From NCBI GenBank assembly GCA_944389025.1, contig CALXKU010000001.1, forward strand, positions 1 through 64,000: a DNA stretch of 64,000 nt. The letters are read 5' to 3'. Shown here one piece after another: positions 52,501 to 60,694 of this stretch (position 1 is the stretch's first letter; each line of letters starts with the position of its first letter). The position numbers were made by a program, and so were the translations under genes. Below the pieces are notes generated by a model. It ran no database searches. It was not told where the DNA came from and saw only the letters and a program-made list of their open reading frames with translations. Source of the stretch: an uncultured Spirochaetaceae bacterium (lineage in GTDB: Bacteria; Spirochaetota; Spirochaetia; Sphaerochaetales; Sphaerochaetaceae).

Positions 52501-53622
52501 TCAAGCGTAATCCGGATCAATGTTGAATTGGAAGGAGTAAGTGGGAAACTCCTTTTCAAGCTCCTCCGTTGCTCTCTTTCTGAAGTCGGAGATGTCTTTC
52601 AGATTGAAATCTACAACAACATCGAAGTGGACCCTCGAGTCATTGAAGTGTACATGGAAAGCATGCATCCCTATTACGGATGGGCTCACGTTTTTAAGAA
52701 CCTTCAGAACTTCTTTTTTCATAAGGCGGACTGTCGGGTTGCTGTCGTTTACAGCATACATGCCGAATGTGAAATAGATTCCAAGCTCATTCATTATTTC
52801 AATCTGGGCTTCGGTCATTGCATCGAATATCTCTTCACCTTTCGCATTTGAAGGCACTTCGACATTGCATGTTCCTACCGATCTTGTAGGACCATAGCTG
52901 TGAATCTGGATATCATAACCACCATGAAGGGGAGGATGGCGGTTTATTATCGCCCTGATTTCATTGACTGTTGCCTTTGCCGGCCTTTCTCCTACAATCG
53001 ATGAGACGGTGGTGAGAATGTTCCTTACCCCTGAATAGAGGATGAATATGGAGACTAGAAGACCAGCCCACCCATCAAGATTTATCGGGGCTGCATATGA
53101 GATAATTACGGCAAGAACCGTTACGGATGAACTGAGAGCGTCAATGAGAGAGTCCGTCGCACTTGCCTTGAGTGCATCCGAGTCTGTTTTTACAGCTGCT
53201 CTGCTGTTAAGCTTCCATAAGAAGAGTTTCATGAATATCGTGACGATGATTATCAAAACCATCATCTGGCTCATGTCCATCTCCGTCGGTTCGATGATTT
53301 TCGACACCGATGAGGATAAGAGCTCAAAACCTGCAAAGAGGATTATGAAAGAGACAATCAGGGCCGAAAGGTACTCTATTCTTCCAAATCCGAGTGGATG
53401 CGAGTGTGTTGGCTTCCGTTTTGCAATGATGTTCCCAAGCATGGTTACGAAGGATGAGAGTATATCTCCCGCGTTGTTTATACCGTCGGATACTATGGCA
53501 ACCGATCCGCTTATAAGGCCGATGATGATTTTAACAGCAGCCATTATCGAATTCAGTATGATTGCCAGAAGTGAAGTCTCTCTAATTACCTTATCCCTGT
53601 CCGGATTCCTATTTGCAAGCAT
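52501..53622 (-). CDS. Cation diffusion facilitator metal transporter
   Basis: 373 residues: six membrane segments, then a cytoplasmic C-terminal domain of about 150 residues. TM2 reads SDGINNAGD, so Asn takes the place of the His found in zinc-type HxxxD sites. TM5 has TDSLIDAL (DxxxD). This argues against a plain zinc exporter; manganese, iron or magnesium are options. C-terminal region HFDVVVDFNLK is typical of the family. Ribosome binding site AAGAGGA. The 182 bases beyond its stop contain no gene. Confidence 0.9.
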   Translation of the reverse strand: MLANRNPDRDKVIRETSLLAIILNSIMAAVKIIIGLISGSVAIVSDGINNAGDILSSFVTMLGNIIAKRKPTHSHPLGFGRIEYLSALIVSFIILFAGFELLSSSVSKIIEPTEMDMSQMMVLIIIVTIFMKLFLWKLNSRAAVKTDSDALKASATDSLIDALSSSVTVLAVIISYAAPINLDGWAGLLVSIFILYSGVRNILTTVSSIVGERPAKATVNEIRAIINRHPPLHGGYDIQIHSYGPTRSVGTCNVEVPSNAKGEEIFDAMTEAQIEIMNELGIYFTFGMYAVNDSNPTVRLMKKEVLKVLKNVSPSVIGMHAFHVHFNDSRVHFDVVVDFNLKDISDFRKRATEELEKEFPTYSFQFNIDPDYA

Positions 53623-53668
53623 GTCATCCTCTTATGATTTATGCCATGATAGTTTTCCATTCATTTAT

Positions 53669-53697
53669 TTGCAATAGCAATCACTAAAATCTATAAT
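53669..53697 (+). promoter_or_regulatory. Strong leaderless promoter of yqeCB
   Basis: TTGCAA (53669-53674), exactly 17 bp, TATAAT (53692-53697). Only 6 bases separate the -10 box from the ATG at 53704, and no Shine-Dalgarno sequence exists, so transcription should start at or next to the start codon. Confidence 0.7.
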
Positions 53698-53703
53698 TGT
53701 TTC

Positions 53704-54411
53704 ATGCATCTTACGAAAGAGTTATATTCACATCTGGTAAAAAACGGCAAAGCTGTCATCGCAATAACCGGGGGCGGCGGTAAGACGACACTGCTTAAGA
53801 GGCTTTCAACCTTCTTAAGGGATGAGGGGCTCAGCGTCCTCATTACGACCACGACGAAGATTCAGAATCCTCTCTTCTATGATTATGAGGCCGATCACAT
53901 ATTCAAGGATGAGCTTAGTGTGCTTACCCATGATGTGAAGAAAGGGGAAAAGGTCTTTTATGCCGAGTCCTCAGGCTACGATATCAAGAAGACCGTTTCT
54001 CCACGCCTCGAGCTACTGGAAGTACTGAAGGACAGGTATGATGTCCTCTTGTATGAGGCGGACGGTTCTCGTGGCCTTCCCGTGAAAATCCACTCGGAGA
54101 GGGACCCTGTGATAATCGAAGGAACAACAGCAGTAATAGCTGTCATGGGACTGAGCGCTGTAGGGGATAAGGCCTATTCGGTGGTCTTTGGAGATGACAG
54201 CGAGAGCATAGTAGATTCGAAATACATCTCATCATATCTGAAAGATCCTGATGGCCTTTTAAAGGGCATGAATGATAGTACTGATAATGTGATTGTAATC
54301 AACCAGGCGGATAGCAATGCAGATAAGATTGATGAAGTGAGGAAAGTCAAGTTCCCATATAGGACGTATATTGCTTCGGAGGAGAGGGATGAGATCTACT
54401 TATCTGTTTGA
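53704..54411 (+). CDS. yqeC: YqeC-type selenium-dependent hydroxylase accessory protein
   Basis: 235-residue P-loop protein. The N-terminal ITGGGGKTTLLK (about 20-31) is the nucleotide-binding loop, followed by TTTTKI and the YEADGSRGLPVK motif near 118-129. YqeC is a marker of the selenium-dependent molybdenum hydroxylase system (described by Haft and Self); its exact reaction is unknown. It overlaps yqeB by 23 bases. It stands 11 kb from the other selenium genes, so the system is split into two loci. Confidence 0.9.
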   Translation: MHLTKELYSHLVKNGKAVIAITGGGGKTTLLKRLSTFLRDEGLSVLITTTTKIQNPLFYDYEADHIFKDELSVLTHDVKKGEKVFYAESSGYDIKKTVSPRLELLEVLKDRYDVLLYEADGSRGLPVKIHSERDPVIIEGTTAVIAVMGLSAVGDKAYSVVFGDDSESIVDSKYISSYLKDPDGLLKGMNDSTDNVIVINQADSNADKIDEVRKVKFPYRTYIASEERDEIYLSV

Positions 54412-55855
54412 AAATGCTGGGGAAAAAGAGAAGAAGGGCCTTGGAATTGCGATAGTCACTCTGCTTGGTAAAAGCGGGGTCGCTTCAAGAAGAGAGAGCC
54501 GTATGATTGTCTACTCGGACGCAACTGTATCCGGAACTATCGGAGGCGGGGAAGTCGAGCGGAGCGTAGTGCGTGATGCCCTGTCTGCGATAAAGGAAGG
54601 AAAGAGCGTGAGAAGGGAATATGAGAACAGGCATGGCGGACAGCTTGAGATCCTCATAGATGTAGTATCCAGGGAGAAGAAAGCCATAATCTTTGGAAGC
54701 GGACATGTTGCAAAGGCCCTTTTAGAGGTACTCACTTTCCTTGGTTTTGAAATACGCGTTGTAGATATCATTCGCGATTCATCCGCTTTTTTCACCTCGT
54801 CCGATGCGGATTGTAACACGGCGCTGGTGTTCACCGATCATGCAAACAGGGACAGGTTTTATGCTGAGGCGGAGAAAAGTTTGGCATTCTATATTGGAGC
54901 GCTCTCTTCAAGGGTTAAAGCGGTTTCTTCGGATGATAGGACATACATCCCTACAGGACTCGATATCGGGGCAGAGCGTCCAGAGGAGGTCGCACTTAGC
55001 ATAGCTGCGGAAATAATGGCGGCTCTTAATAAAAGACGGGGGATAAGCATTAAGGAGGAGAGAAGACGGCTTATAGTGGTACGCGGGGCGGGGGATCTTT
55101 CCACTGCTGTGATAATAAGGCTGAAAAGGGCGGGCTATAACGTTCTTGCCCTCGAGACAGAGTGCCCTTCCGTCATCAGACGAACGGTAAGTCTTGCAGA
55201 GGCCGTATATGATAAAGAAGCCGTTGTTGAGGGGGAGAGGGCAGTTCTTGTCTCCGATATTTCCGAAATCTTTCACGCTTTCGATGATGGCCTCATTCCT
55301 GTTCTTGTGGATGAGAGCGGCTATTCAATAGGAAAGCTCAAGCCTATGGTAGTAGTTGATGCAATCCTTGCAAAGAGAAATCTTGGAACGAGGATTGATG
55401 ATGCTCCTCTTACAATAGCACTGGGCCCTGGCTTTATTGCAGGATTTGACGTCGATGTCGTAATCGAGACAAAGAGGGGACACGCCCTTGGAAGAATCAT
55501 CAAGGAGGGATCTGCCATTGCCAATACCGGCACTCCAGGCATTATTGAGGGCTATGGAAAGGAGCGGGTCATCCATAGTCCGTGTGATGGGGTGCTCAGA
55601 GCTGAAAGGAGGATTGGAGATATCGTCAAAAGGGGAGAGGTGATTGCATTCGTAGGCTCCTCTCCCGTATATGCTTCAATCGATGGTATGCTCCGAGGCC
55701 TGATCAGAGATGGCTATGAATGCAAAAAAGGACTCAAGATCGCAGACATAGATCCAAGAGGGGAAAAGGCCGAGTACCTTAGCATGAGCGATAAGGCAAG
55801 AGCGATTGCTGGAGCGGTTCTCGAGGTGGTCGACTCCTATTTCGCCTCAGAATGA
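54389..55855 (+). CDS. yqeB: YqeB-type hydroxylase maturation protein (XdhC-like plus YqeB domain)
   Basis: 488 residues in two parts. Residues about 15-225 form an XdhC-like half in normal order: GKSGVASRRESRMIVY and SGTIGGGEVE, then a Rossmann IFGSGHVAKALLE. From about 230 on the YqeB part begins with VVRGAGDLSTAVIIRLKRAG and contains ALGPGFIAGFDVDVVIET and NTGTPGIIEGYG. It is thought to prepare or insert the selenium-containing cofactor. I start at the ATG at 54389, directly after GGAGGAGAGGG; a TTG at 54371 is the alternative. The C-terminus overlaps the convergent gene by 9 bases. Confidence 0.9.
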   Translation: MRSTYLFENAGEKEKKGLGIAIVTLLGKSGVASRRESRMIVYSDATVSGTIGGGEVERSVVRDALSAIKEGKSVRREYENRHGGQLEILIDVVSREKKAIIFGSGHVAKALLEVLTFLGFEIRVVDIIRDSSAFFTSSDADCNTALVFTDHANRDRFYAEAEKSLAFYIGALSSRVKAVSSDDRTYIPTGLDIGAERPEEVALSIAAEIMAALNKRRGISIKEERRRLIVVRGAGDLSTAVIIRLKRAGYNVLALETECPSVIRRTVSLAEAVYDKEAVVEGERAVLVSDISEIFHAFDDGLIPVLVDESGYSIGKLKPMVVVDAILAKRNLGTRIDDAPLTIALGPGFIAGFDVDVVIETKRGHALGRIIKEGSAIANTGTPGIIEGYGKERVIHSPCDGVLRAERRIGDIVKRGEVIAFVGSSPVYASIDGMLRGLIRDGYECKKGLKIADIDPRGEKAEYLSMSDKARAIAGAVLEVVDSYFASE

Positions 55856-56371
55856 TATTCCGATTCCCAGATACGGTGAGATACGGTATTTTACAGGTTC
55901 AGTATCGTTACTCCCGAAGTCCAAGAATCCGAAATAATAACTTCCTTTCACACCTCCTGAGAGGTATAGGCCAAAATCGTCCTTCTTTTCCACTTTCATG
56001 GGGTTCCATCTAATGCCAACATCTGCCATCACACCTAGTCCGAGGCCGATCTGACCGACACTTATACAGACTGGAACCTCTGCCGCGACTGCTAAAAGGA
56101 GGCTGAGGGACTTGGCATTGTTAATGTAGATGTTGAATCCGGGACCGGCGAACATTGATATTATGCTATCTGGATGTGTGTCCCCCAGACCGGACAGACC
56201 GTAGATACCTCCGTATGCGCCGATAAGCGATGTCGGTGAGCTTGTGTAGTCTATGCCCAGAAAACTTCCTTCACTGAAAGAATAGGTTCCGCTTATCGTA
56301 TTAACTGAAGCAGCAACCTGCGGAACAACTAATATCAAAGCAAGTAAAAAGATAGCAAGTACTTTTTTCAT
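55847..56371 (-). CDS. Exported protein, possible small outer-membrane barrel
   Basis: 174-residue protein with a signal peptide (MKKVLAIFLLALILVV, then a cleavage-like VAAS near residue 22). The mature part alternates Gly, Tyr and hydrophobic residues (GLYLSGGVKGSYYFGF) and ends in Phe, which fits a small beta-barrel. No family is recognised. Its promoter (TTGCAC, 17 bp, TACAAT at 56383-56378) ends 6 bases before the ATG, another leaderless candidate. Confidence 0.65.
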   Translation of the reverse strand: MKKVLAIFLLALILVVPQVAASVNTISGTYSFSEGSFLGIDYTSSPTSLIGAYGGIYGLSGLGDTHPDSIISMFAGPGFNIYINNAKSLSLLLAVAAEVPVCISVGQIGLGLGVMADVGIRWNPMKVEKKDDFGLYLSGGVKGSYYFGFLDFGSNDTEPVKYRISPYLGIGISF

Positions 56372-56377
56372 TTTTCA

Positions 56378-56406
56378 ATTGTACTTTTATTATTCTTATG
56401 GTGCAA
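56378..56406 (-). promoter_or_regulatory. Promoter of the exported-protein gene, leaderless type
   Basis: Minus strand TTGCAC (56406-56401), 17 bp, TACAAT (56383-56378), then 6 bases to the ATG at 56371. Confidence 0.5.
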
Positions 56407-56476
56407 CTTTTTTCTTCTCTGGAAAGGCTGCCATCTCTCTGTCCATGCCATGAAAAATAGGATATCATCATTTTAT

Positions 56477-57763
56477 ATGGAAAAAGATCTGTTCGAAAAG
56501 AATATTGCGGCACTGAAAGAGGCACAGCTCCGTCTTGCCGCCTCCTCTGAGAGCGTGCGCAATGAGGCTCTGAAATCTGTTTATGATGCGCTTGAGGAGA
56601 AAAAGGATTTCATCTTTGCCGAGAATGGTAAAGACCTTGAGAGTGCGAAGAATAATGTAAGCGATGCCGTGATGGGACGCCTTAAATTCGATGAAAAGAA
56701 ACTTGATAGCGTCAGAAAGGGCATCCTTGATATCATATCCCTTCCGGATCCGATTGTAAGGATAGAGGAGAAGAGAGAGCTTGATGAGGCTTTCATTCTT
56801 ACCCGGAAGAGTGTTCCGATCGGAGTAATCGGCATGATATTCGAAGCCCGTCCGGATGCTCTCGTACAGATTGTCTCTCTCTGCATAAAGAGCGGAAACG
56901 CCATTGTTCTGAAAGGGGGAAAGGAGGCTATGAACTCCAACAGGGCGCTTTTTAAGGTAATTGCCGATGCCCTTGATGATACGCCTCTGACATCTTCTTC
57001 TCTAATGCTGATAGAAAGCCATGAGGATGTTGCTTCAATTCTTAAGATGGATAAGTACATCGACCTCATCATACCTCGCGGTTCGAATGCTTTCGTGCGC
57101 TATGTCATGGATAACACCAGAATACCTGTTCTTGGACATGCGGATGGCATATGCTCCATTTATGTCGATGAATCTGCTGATATGGATATCGCGATCCCTG
57201 TCGTCCTTGATAGCAAGGTGCAGTACCCTGCCGCCTGCAATGCTGTTGAGATGATTCTCGTCAATGAGAAGGTGAAGGATACCTTTCTACCCAAGATCAA
57301 GAAGGTCTTTGATGAGCGCGGGGTCATCATTCATGGAGACGATGAGGTAAGAGGTGTAATTGAATGCGAGAGCCTAGGTAGCGATGACCTTTTTAAGGAA
57401 TTCCTCTCTCTTGAGGTATCAATCAAATGCGTAAATAGCATAAATGAGGCGATAAGCCTTATAAACAGCTATGGCTCTCATCATACCGATGCGATCATAA
57501 GCGAGGATGAGAAGAGTAAGAACCTCTTTTTTACCCTTGTAGATAGCGCCGATGTCTTTGCAAACTGCTCGACACGTTTTGCCGATGGCTACCGGTTCGG
57601 CCTCGGTGCGGAGGTCGGTATCTCCACGAGCAAGATTCATGCCCGCGGCCCTGTCGGCTTGAGCGGTCTCATGAGCTATAAGTGGATATTGTCCGGACAT
57701 GGGGAGATTGTCGCAGATTACGCCTCAGGCAGGAGATTTTTCCATCATAAGGATCTGATATGA
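56477..57763 (+). CDS. proA: Glutamate-5-semialdehyde dehydrogenase
   Basis: 428 residues from the chosen start. ProA reduces glutamyl phosphate with NADPH in proline synthesis. Family motifs: PIGVIGMIFEARPDA near 120, LKGGKEAMNSN, and the catalytic Cys in VQYPAACNAVE; the C-terminal GLGAEVGISTSKIHARGPVG is typical. The frame extends to an ATG at 56450, but the extra residues are not family-like; neither start has a clear Shine-Dalgarno sequence, so the start is uncertain. Its last bases overlap proB by 4. Confidence 0.94.
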   Translation: MEKDLFEKNIAALKEAQLRLAASSESVRNEALKSVYDALEEKKDFIFAENGKDLESAKNNVSDAVMGRLKFDEKKLDSVRKGILDIISLPDPIVRIEEKRELDEAFILTRKSVPIGVIGMIFEARPDALVQIVSLCIKSGNAIVLKGGKEAMNSNRALFKVIADALDDTPLTSSSLMLIESHEDVASILKMDKYIDLIIPRGSNAFVRYVMDNTRIPVLGHADGICSIYVDESADMDIAIPVVLDSKVQYPAACNAVEMILVNEKVKDTFLPKIKKVFDERGVIIHGDDEVRGVIECESLGSDDLFKEFLSLEVSIKCVNSINEAISLINSYGSHHTDAIISEDEKSKNLFFTLVDSADVFANCSTRFADGYRFGLGAEVGISTSKIHARGPVGLSGLMSYKWILSGHGEIVADYASGRRFFHHKDLI

Positions 57764-58881
57764 GGGATTTTTCAAAGATAAAGAGAATCGTCGTCAAGGT
57801 TGGTACAAACCTCCTTACGGATGAAAGCGGTATAAACGAGGAGAGGATAAAAGATATCTGTGCCCAGCTTGCTGAGCTTAAGAACATGGGCTACCAGGTG
57901 ATTCTTGTCTCCTCTGGTGCAATCGGTATGGGAGCGAAGGTTCTTAAGCATATGAATCCAGTCGTTCATATACCGCTCAGACAGGCATTCGCAGCTATCG
58001 GGAATCCGATGCTCATGAGCGCCTATCAGAGGGAGCTCGATAAATACAACATCATCGCTGCTCAGGTTCTCATCACTAAGAGCGTTCTGAATAACCGTAA
58101 GAGCTATGTCAACCTCAGAAGCTCCGTCTCAACCCTTCTCGCGCTTGGGACGATCCCTATCTTTAACGAGAATGATGTCGTGTCCACGGCTGAGATCGGA
58201 AATGTTTTCGGTGATAACGACAGGATGAGTGCGATGGTTGCCTCCAAGATAGAGGCGGACCTTCTGATCCTGCTTACGGATATCGATGGAATCTATACTG
58301 CAAATCCTAAAAAGGATAAGGATGCAACCCTTATAAGGACGATTGATAAGATAACTCCTGAAATCATGTCTTATGCTAAAGGTAAGGGTAGTGCGTTCTC
58401 TACGGGCGGTATGAAGACCAAGCTCTATGCCGCAGAGATCGCCCAGGATGGGGGATGTGCGACCATAATAGCATCGGGGTATGAGAACAACGCCATTGTC
58501 AGAATCGTCAAGGGGGAGGAGATCGGAACACTCATCCTTCCTTCTAAGAGACTCAGTGCAAGGGAGCGCTGGATCATGGATGCCGCGGTAAACGGTACCA
58601 TTGTCGTTGATGACGGGGCAAAGAATGCCCTCCTCTGTAACAAGTCACTTCTTCCTTCAGGTATCCTTGAGGTGAAGGGTAATTTCAATGAAAAAGAAGT
58701 CGTTCTTGTAACAGATAAGGATGGGATTGGTTTATTAAAAGCAGTTACGAATTTCAGTGCAAGTGATTTAAGAGCCCTGGCCGGGCATAAGAGCTCTGAG
58801 ATTGATGCGATACTAGGAAAAGGGAAGAGGGATGTCGTTTTCCGTCCGGAAGACACAAGCCCGGTGGAGCACAATGTCTGA
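57760..58881 (+). CDS. proB: Glutamate 5-kinase
   Basis: 373-residue kinase that phosphorylates glutamate as the first step of proline synthesis. The N-terminal amino-acid kinase domain has VVKVGTNLLT, VSSGAIGMG, FNENDVVS and FSTGGMKTKL; the last 90 residues form a PUA domain (GTIVVDDGAKNAL). This two-domain form is subject to proline feedback in studied enzymes. It overlaps proA by 4 bases. proC lies at the window end on the other strand. Confidence 0.95.
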   Translation: MRDFSKIKRIVVKVGTNLLTDESGINEERIKDICAQLAELKNMGYQVILVSSGAIGMGAKVLKHMNPVVHIPLRQAFAAIGNPMLMSAYQRELDKYNIIAAQVLITKSVLNNRKSYVNLRSSVSTLLALGTIPIFNENDVVSTAEIGNVFGDNDRMSAMVASKIEADLLILLTDIDGIYTANPKKDKDATLIRTIDKITPEIMSYAKGKGSAFSTGGMKTKLYAAEIAQDGGCATIIASGYENNAIVRIVKGEEIGTLILPSKRLSARERWIMDAAVNGTIVVDDGAKNALLCNKSLLPSGILEVKGNFNEKEVVLVTDKDGIGLLKAVTNFSASDLRALAGHKSSEIDAILGKGKRDVVFRPEDTSPVEHNV

Positions 58882-59788
58882 TTATAAAGTGATACACAGG
58901 AAGCAGGATCTGGAGATGAAGATATCAAGTCTTTATCATCAGGAGCAGCTTGCGATAGGTCTTATCGACACCTCCGGAAAGGAGGATCTGATTTCCAGTC
59001 TCGACTGGTACCGTAACAATATGAACTTCTGCCTGCATCTTATCACCACTCAGGAGAGGGCTGAGGAGATGGACCTTGCGGACAGGTATTCTGATGTGAC
59101 GTTCATCCTCTTTAAGACCACGTCCACGACAGGAGAGTACATAAACGCTTTCTCGGATGAGTGCTATACGACCTATTTCCTAGTACTCCGTACCGATATG
59201 CTTCTCATAGAATACCAGGGACAGGAGCTTATGAGGATGATGGGGGAGAAGAACAGGCCGTGCATAATTACTCCTGTGATGCTCTCTAGCCAGCTTGAGG
59301 TCATACCATCACTGCGCGCTCCCCATCTTAACGGTAAGGATTTCGATCCGCTCAGTTTCACTCCTGAGGTCAGTCAGGCGGTGTATGAGGAGAATCTTTA
59401 TCCTCTCATGGGTGTGGGGCTTTATGACAGAGCCCTTTTCCAGCGTCTCAGGGTCTATGACAGCCAGATCACGGGTGAGTTCTTCCAGATGGCTGACTTC
59501 GGTCTGAGGTGCTATCTCTTAGGCTACAGCATACTCACCACGAGGAACATGGTAGTGCAGTTTCCTCAGAAGATAAGCATCATGGAGGACAGGAGTCCTT
59601 GCGAAGGGGTGAACCGTTTCTATACCAAAGCGATGAGCATAAGAAGAATCGCTGGAAAGAACATGATAGAGAAATGGAAACCATATGTCGACAAATCCAT
59701 TCTGAATGATGAGGTAAAGAAAAAGCAGATACTTCTGCAGAAGACCGATTTCTTCACTCTCATGGATAACTGGAAAGTAAAGGATTGA
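58874..59788 (+). CDS. Glycosyltransferase-like protein of unknown function
   Basis: 304 residues. It lacks a signal peptide or membrane segment. The middle and C-terminal part (CIITPVMLSSQ, LNGKDFDPLSF, then EFFQMADFGLRCYLLGYSI) recalls GT-A type family 2 glycosyltransferases, where an acidic motif precedes an Arg and a Gly before the final strand; a clean DxD is not seen. Treat the assignment as tentative. Start at the ATG at 58874 after GGTGGAG; it overlaps proB by 8 bases, so it belongs to the proAB operon. Confidence 0.6.
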   Translation: MSDYKVIHRKQDLEMKISSLYHQEQLAIGLIDTSGKEDLISSLDWYRNNMNFCLHLITTQERAEEMDLADRYSDVTFILFKTTSTTGEYINAFSDECYTTYFLVLRTDMLLIEYQGQELMRMMGEKNRPCIITPVMLSSQLEVIPSLRAPHLNGKDFDPLSFTPEVSQAVYEENLYPLMGVGLYDRALFQRLRVYDSQITGEFFQMADFGLRCYLLGYSILTTRNMVVQFPQKISIMEDRSPCEGVNRFYTKAMSIRRIAGKNMIEKWKPYVDKSILNDEVKKKQILLQKTDFFTLMDNWKVKD

Positions 59789-59791
59789 TAA

Positions 59792-60655
59792 TCATGATGT
59801 CGTGGTAAGATATGTCCCGACAGCCATTATTGCAAGGGCAATCCAGAAGGATGCATCTGGAATCTCTTTGAATATAAGAAGGGAAAGTAGCACCCCTAGG
59901 AACGGACTTATTGCGTAGTAAGCGCTTGTTTTCGATGCTCCGAGGTAGCGCTGAGCGTACACATAGAAGAATATGCTCAGCCCGTAAGAGACGAAGCCAA
60001 GGGCTAATGATGCTAGTGCTGCATTGGGTGATGGAAGTCTGCACCCAAGAATGAGTGCTACCAAAAGCGCTCCAAGGCCCGATCCGAATCCTTTGATCAT
60101 GACGATTTCCAACGGGTCTTTTTTTGAAAGCATTCTCGTACAGTTGTTCTCAAATCCCCAGAATACCGATGCAAGGAGAGTGAGAATGGAGCCTGGGGAG
60201 AAAGATAGTGAGCTTATATTCTCAAAAGAAAGAAGCATGCTTGCAATCGTGATCAGAACTATGGCAAAAGCGAGGCGGAGCCTTATTCTCTCTTTGAAAA
60301 TAAGAAGTGCAATCAGGCTTGTTGCTACTATCTCGAAATTGTTGAGAAGGGAAACGCTCTCCGAATTCGTGGTGGCAAGTCCTGCCATGAGTGAGATCGG
60401 GGCTGCGATATCAAGCACAATCATGGCTGCGGTGTAGGGCAGGTCTTTCTTTGTAAGGGAGGTCTCCATTCCCTCTCCTCCTCTTACCTTCCTTACAAAG
60501 CTTAAGATAAGCATTCCCACCCCGGCTCCAAGATAAAGCAGGGCAGCCATCATCGTACTGTCCATGTCGCTAAGCAGTACTTTCGCTAGCGGTGCGTTAA
60601 CCGAGTAGAAAAGAGCTGCTAAAATTGCAAATAGAATGGGTATGCTTTTCTTCAT
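59792..60655 (-). CDS. EamA/DMT family transporter
   Basis: 287 residues with ten hydrophobic segments in two repeats of the EamA type (LAALFYSVNAPLAK at the start, VFWGFENNCTRM at the second repeat). Members export amino acids or other metabolites; the substrate is unknown. It lies just downstream of pncB, after a terminator, and convergent with the gene before it (3-base gap). It may be transcribed by read-through. Confidence 0.87.
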   Translation of the reverse strand: MKKSIPILFAILAALFYSVNAPLAKVLLSDMDSTMMAALLYLGAGVGMLILSFVRKVRGGEGMETSLTKKDLPYTAAMIVLDIAAPISLMAGLATTNSESVSLLNNFEIVATSLIALLIFKERIRLRLAFAIVLITIASMLLSFENISSLSFSPGSILTLLASVFWGFENNCTRMLSKKDPLEIVMIKGFGSGLGALLVALILGCRLPSPNAALASLALGFVSYGLSIFFYVYAQRYLGASKTSAYYAISPFLGVLLSLLIFKEIPDASFWIALAIMAVGTYLTTTS

Positions 60656-60665
60656 CCTGGTGATA

Positions 60666-60691
60666 GAAAAGAGGGGCCGTAAAGCCCCTCT
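60666..60691 (-). terminator. Terminator after pncB
   Basis: AGAGGGGC / GCCCCTCT, 8-bp stem with a 6-base loop; the minus strand continues TTTTC. Confidence 0.8.
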
Positions 60692-60694
60692 CTG

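Noticed and set aside
54371-54388. TTG start for yqeB
   Set aside because: The ATG at 54389 directly follows a GGAGGAGAGGG stretch; the TTG would place the ribosome binding site inside the coding sequence.
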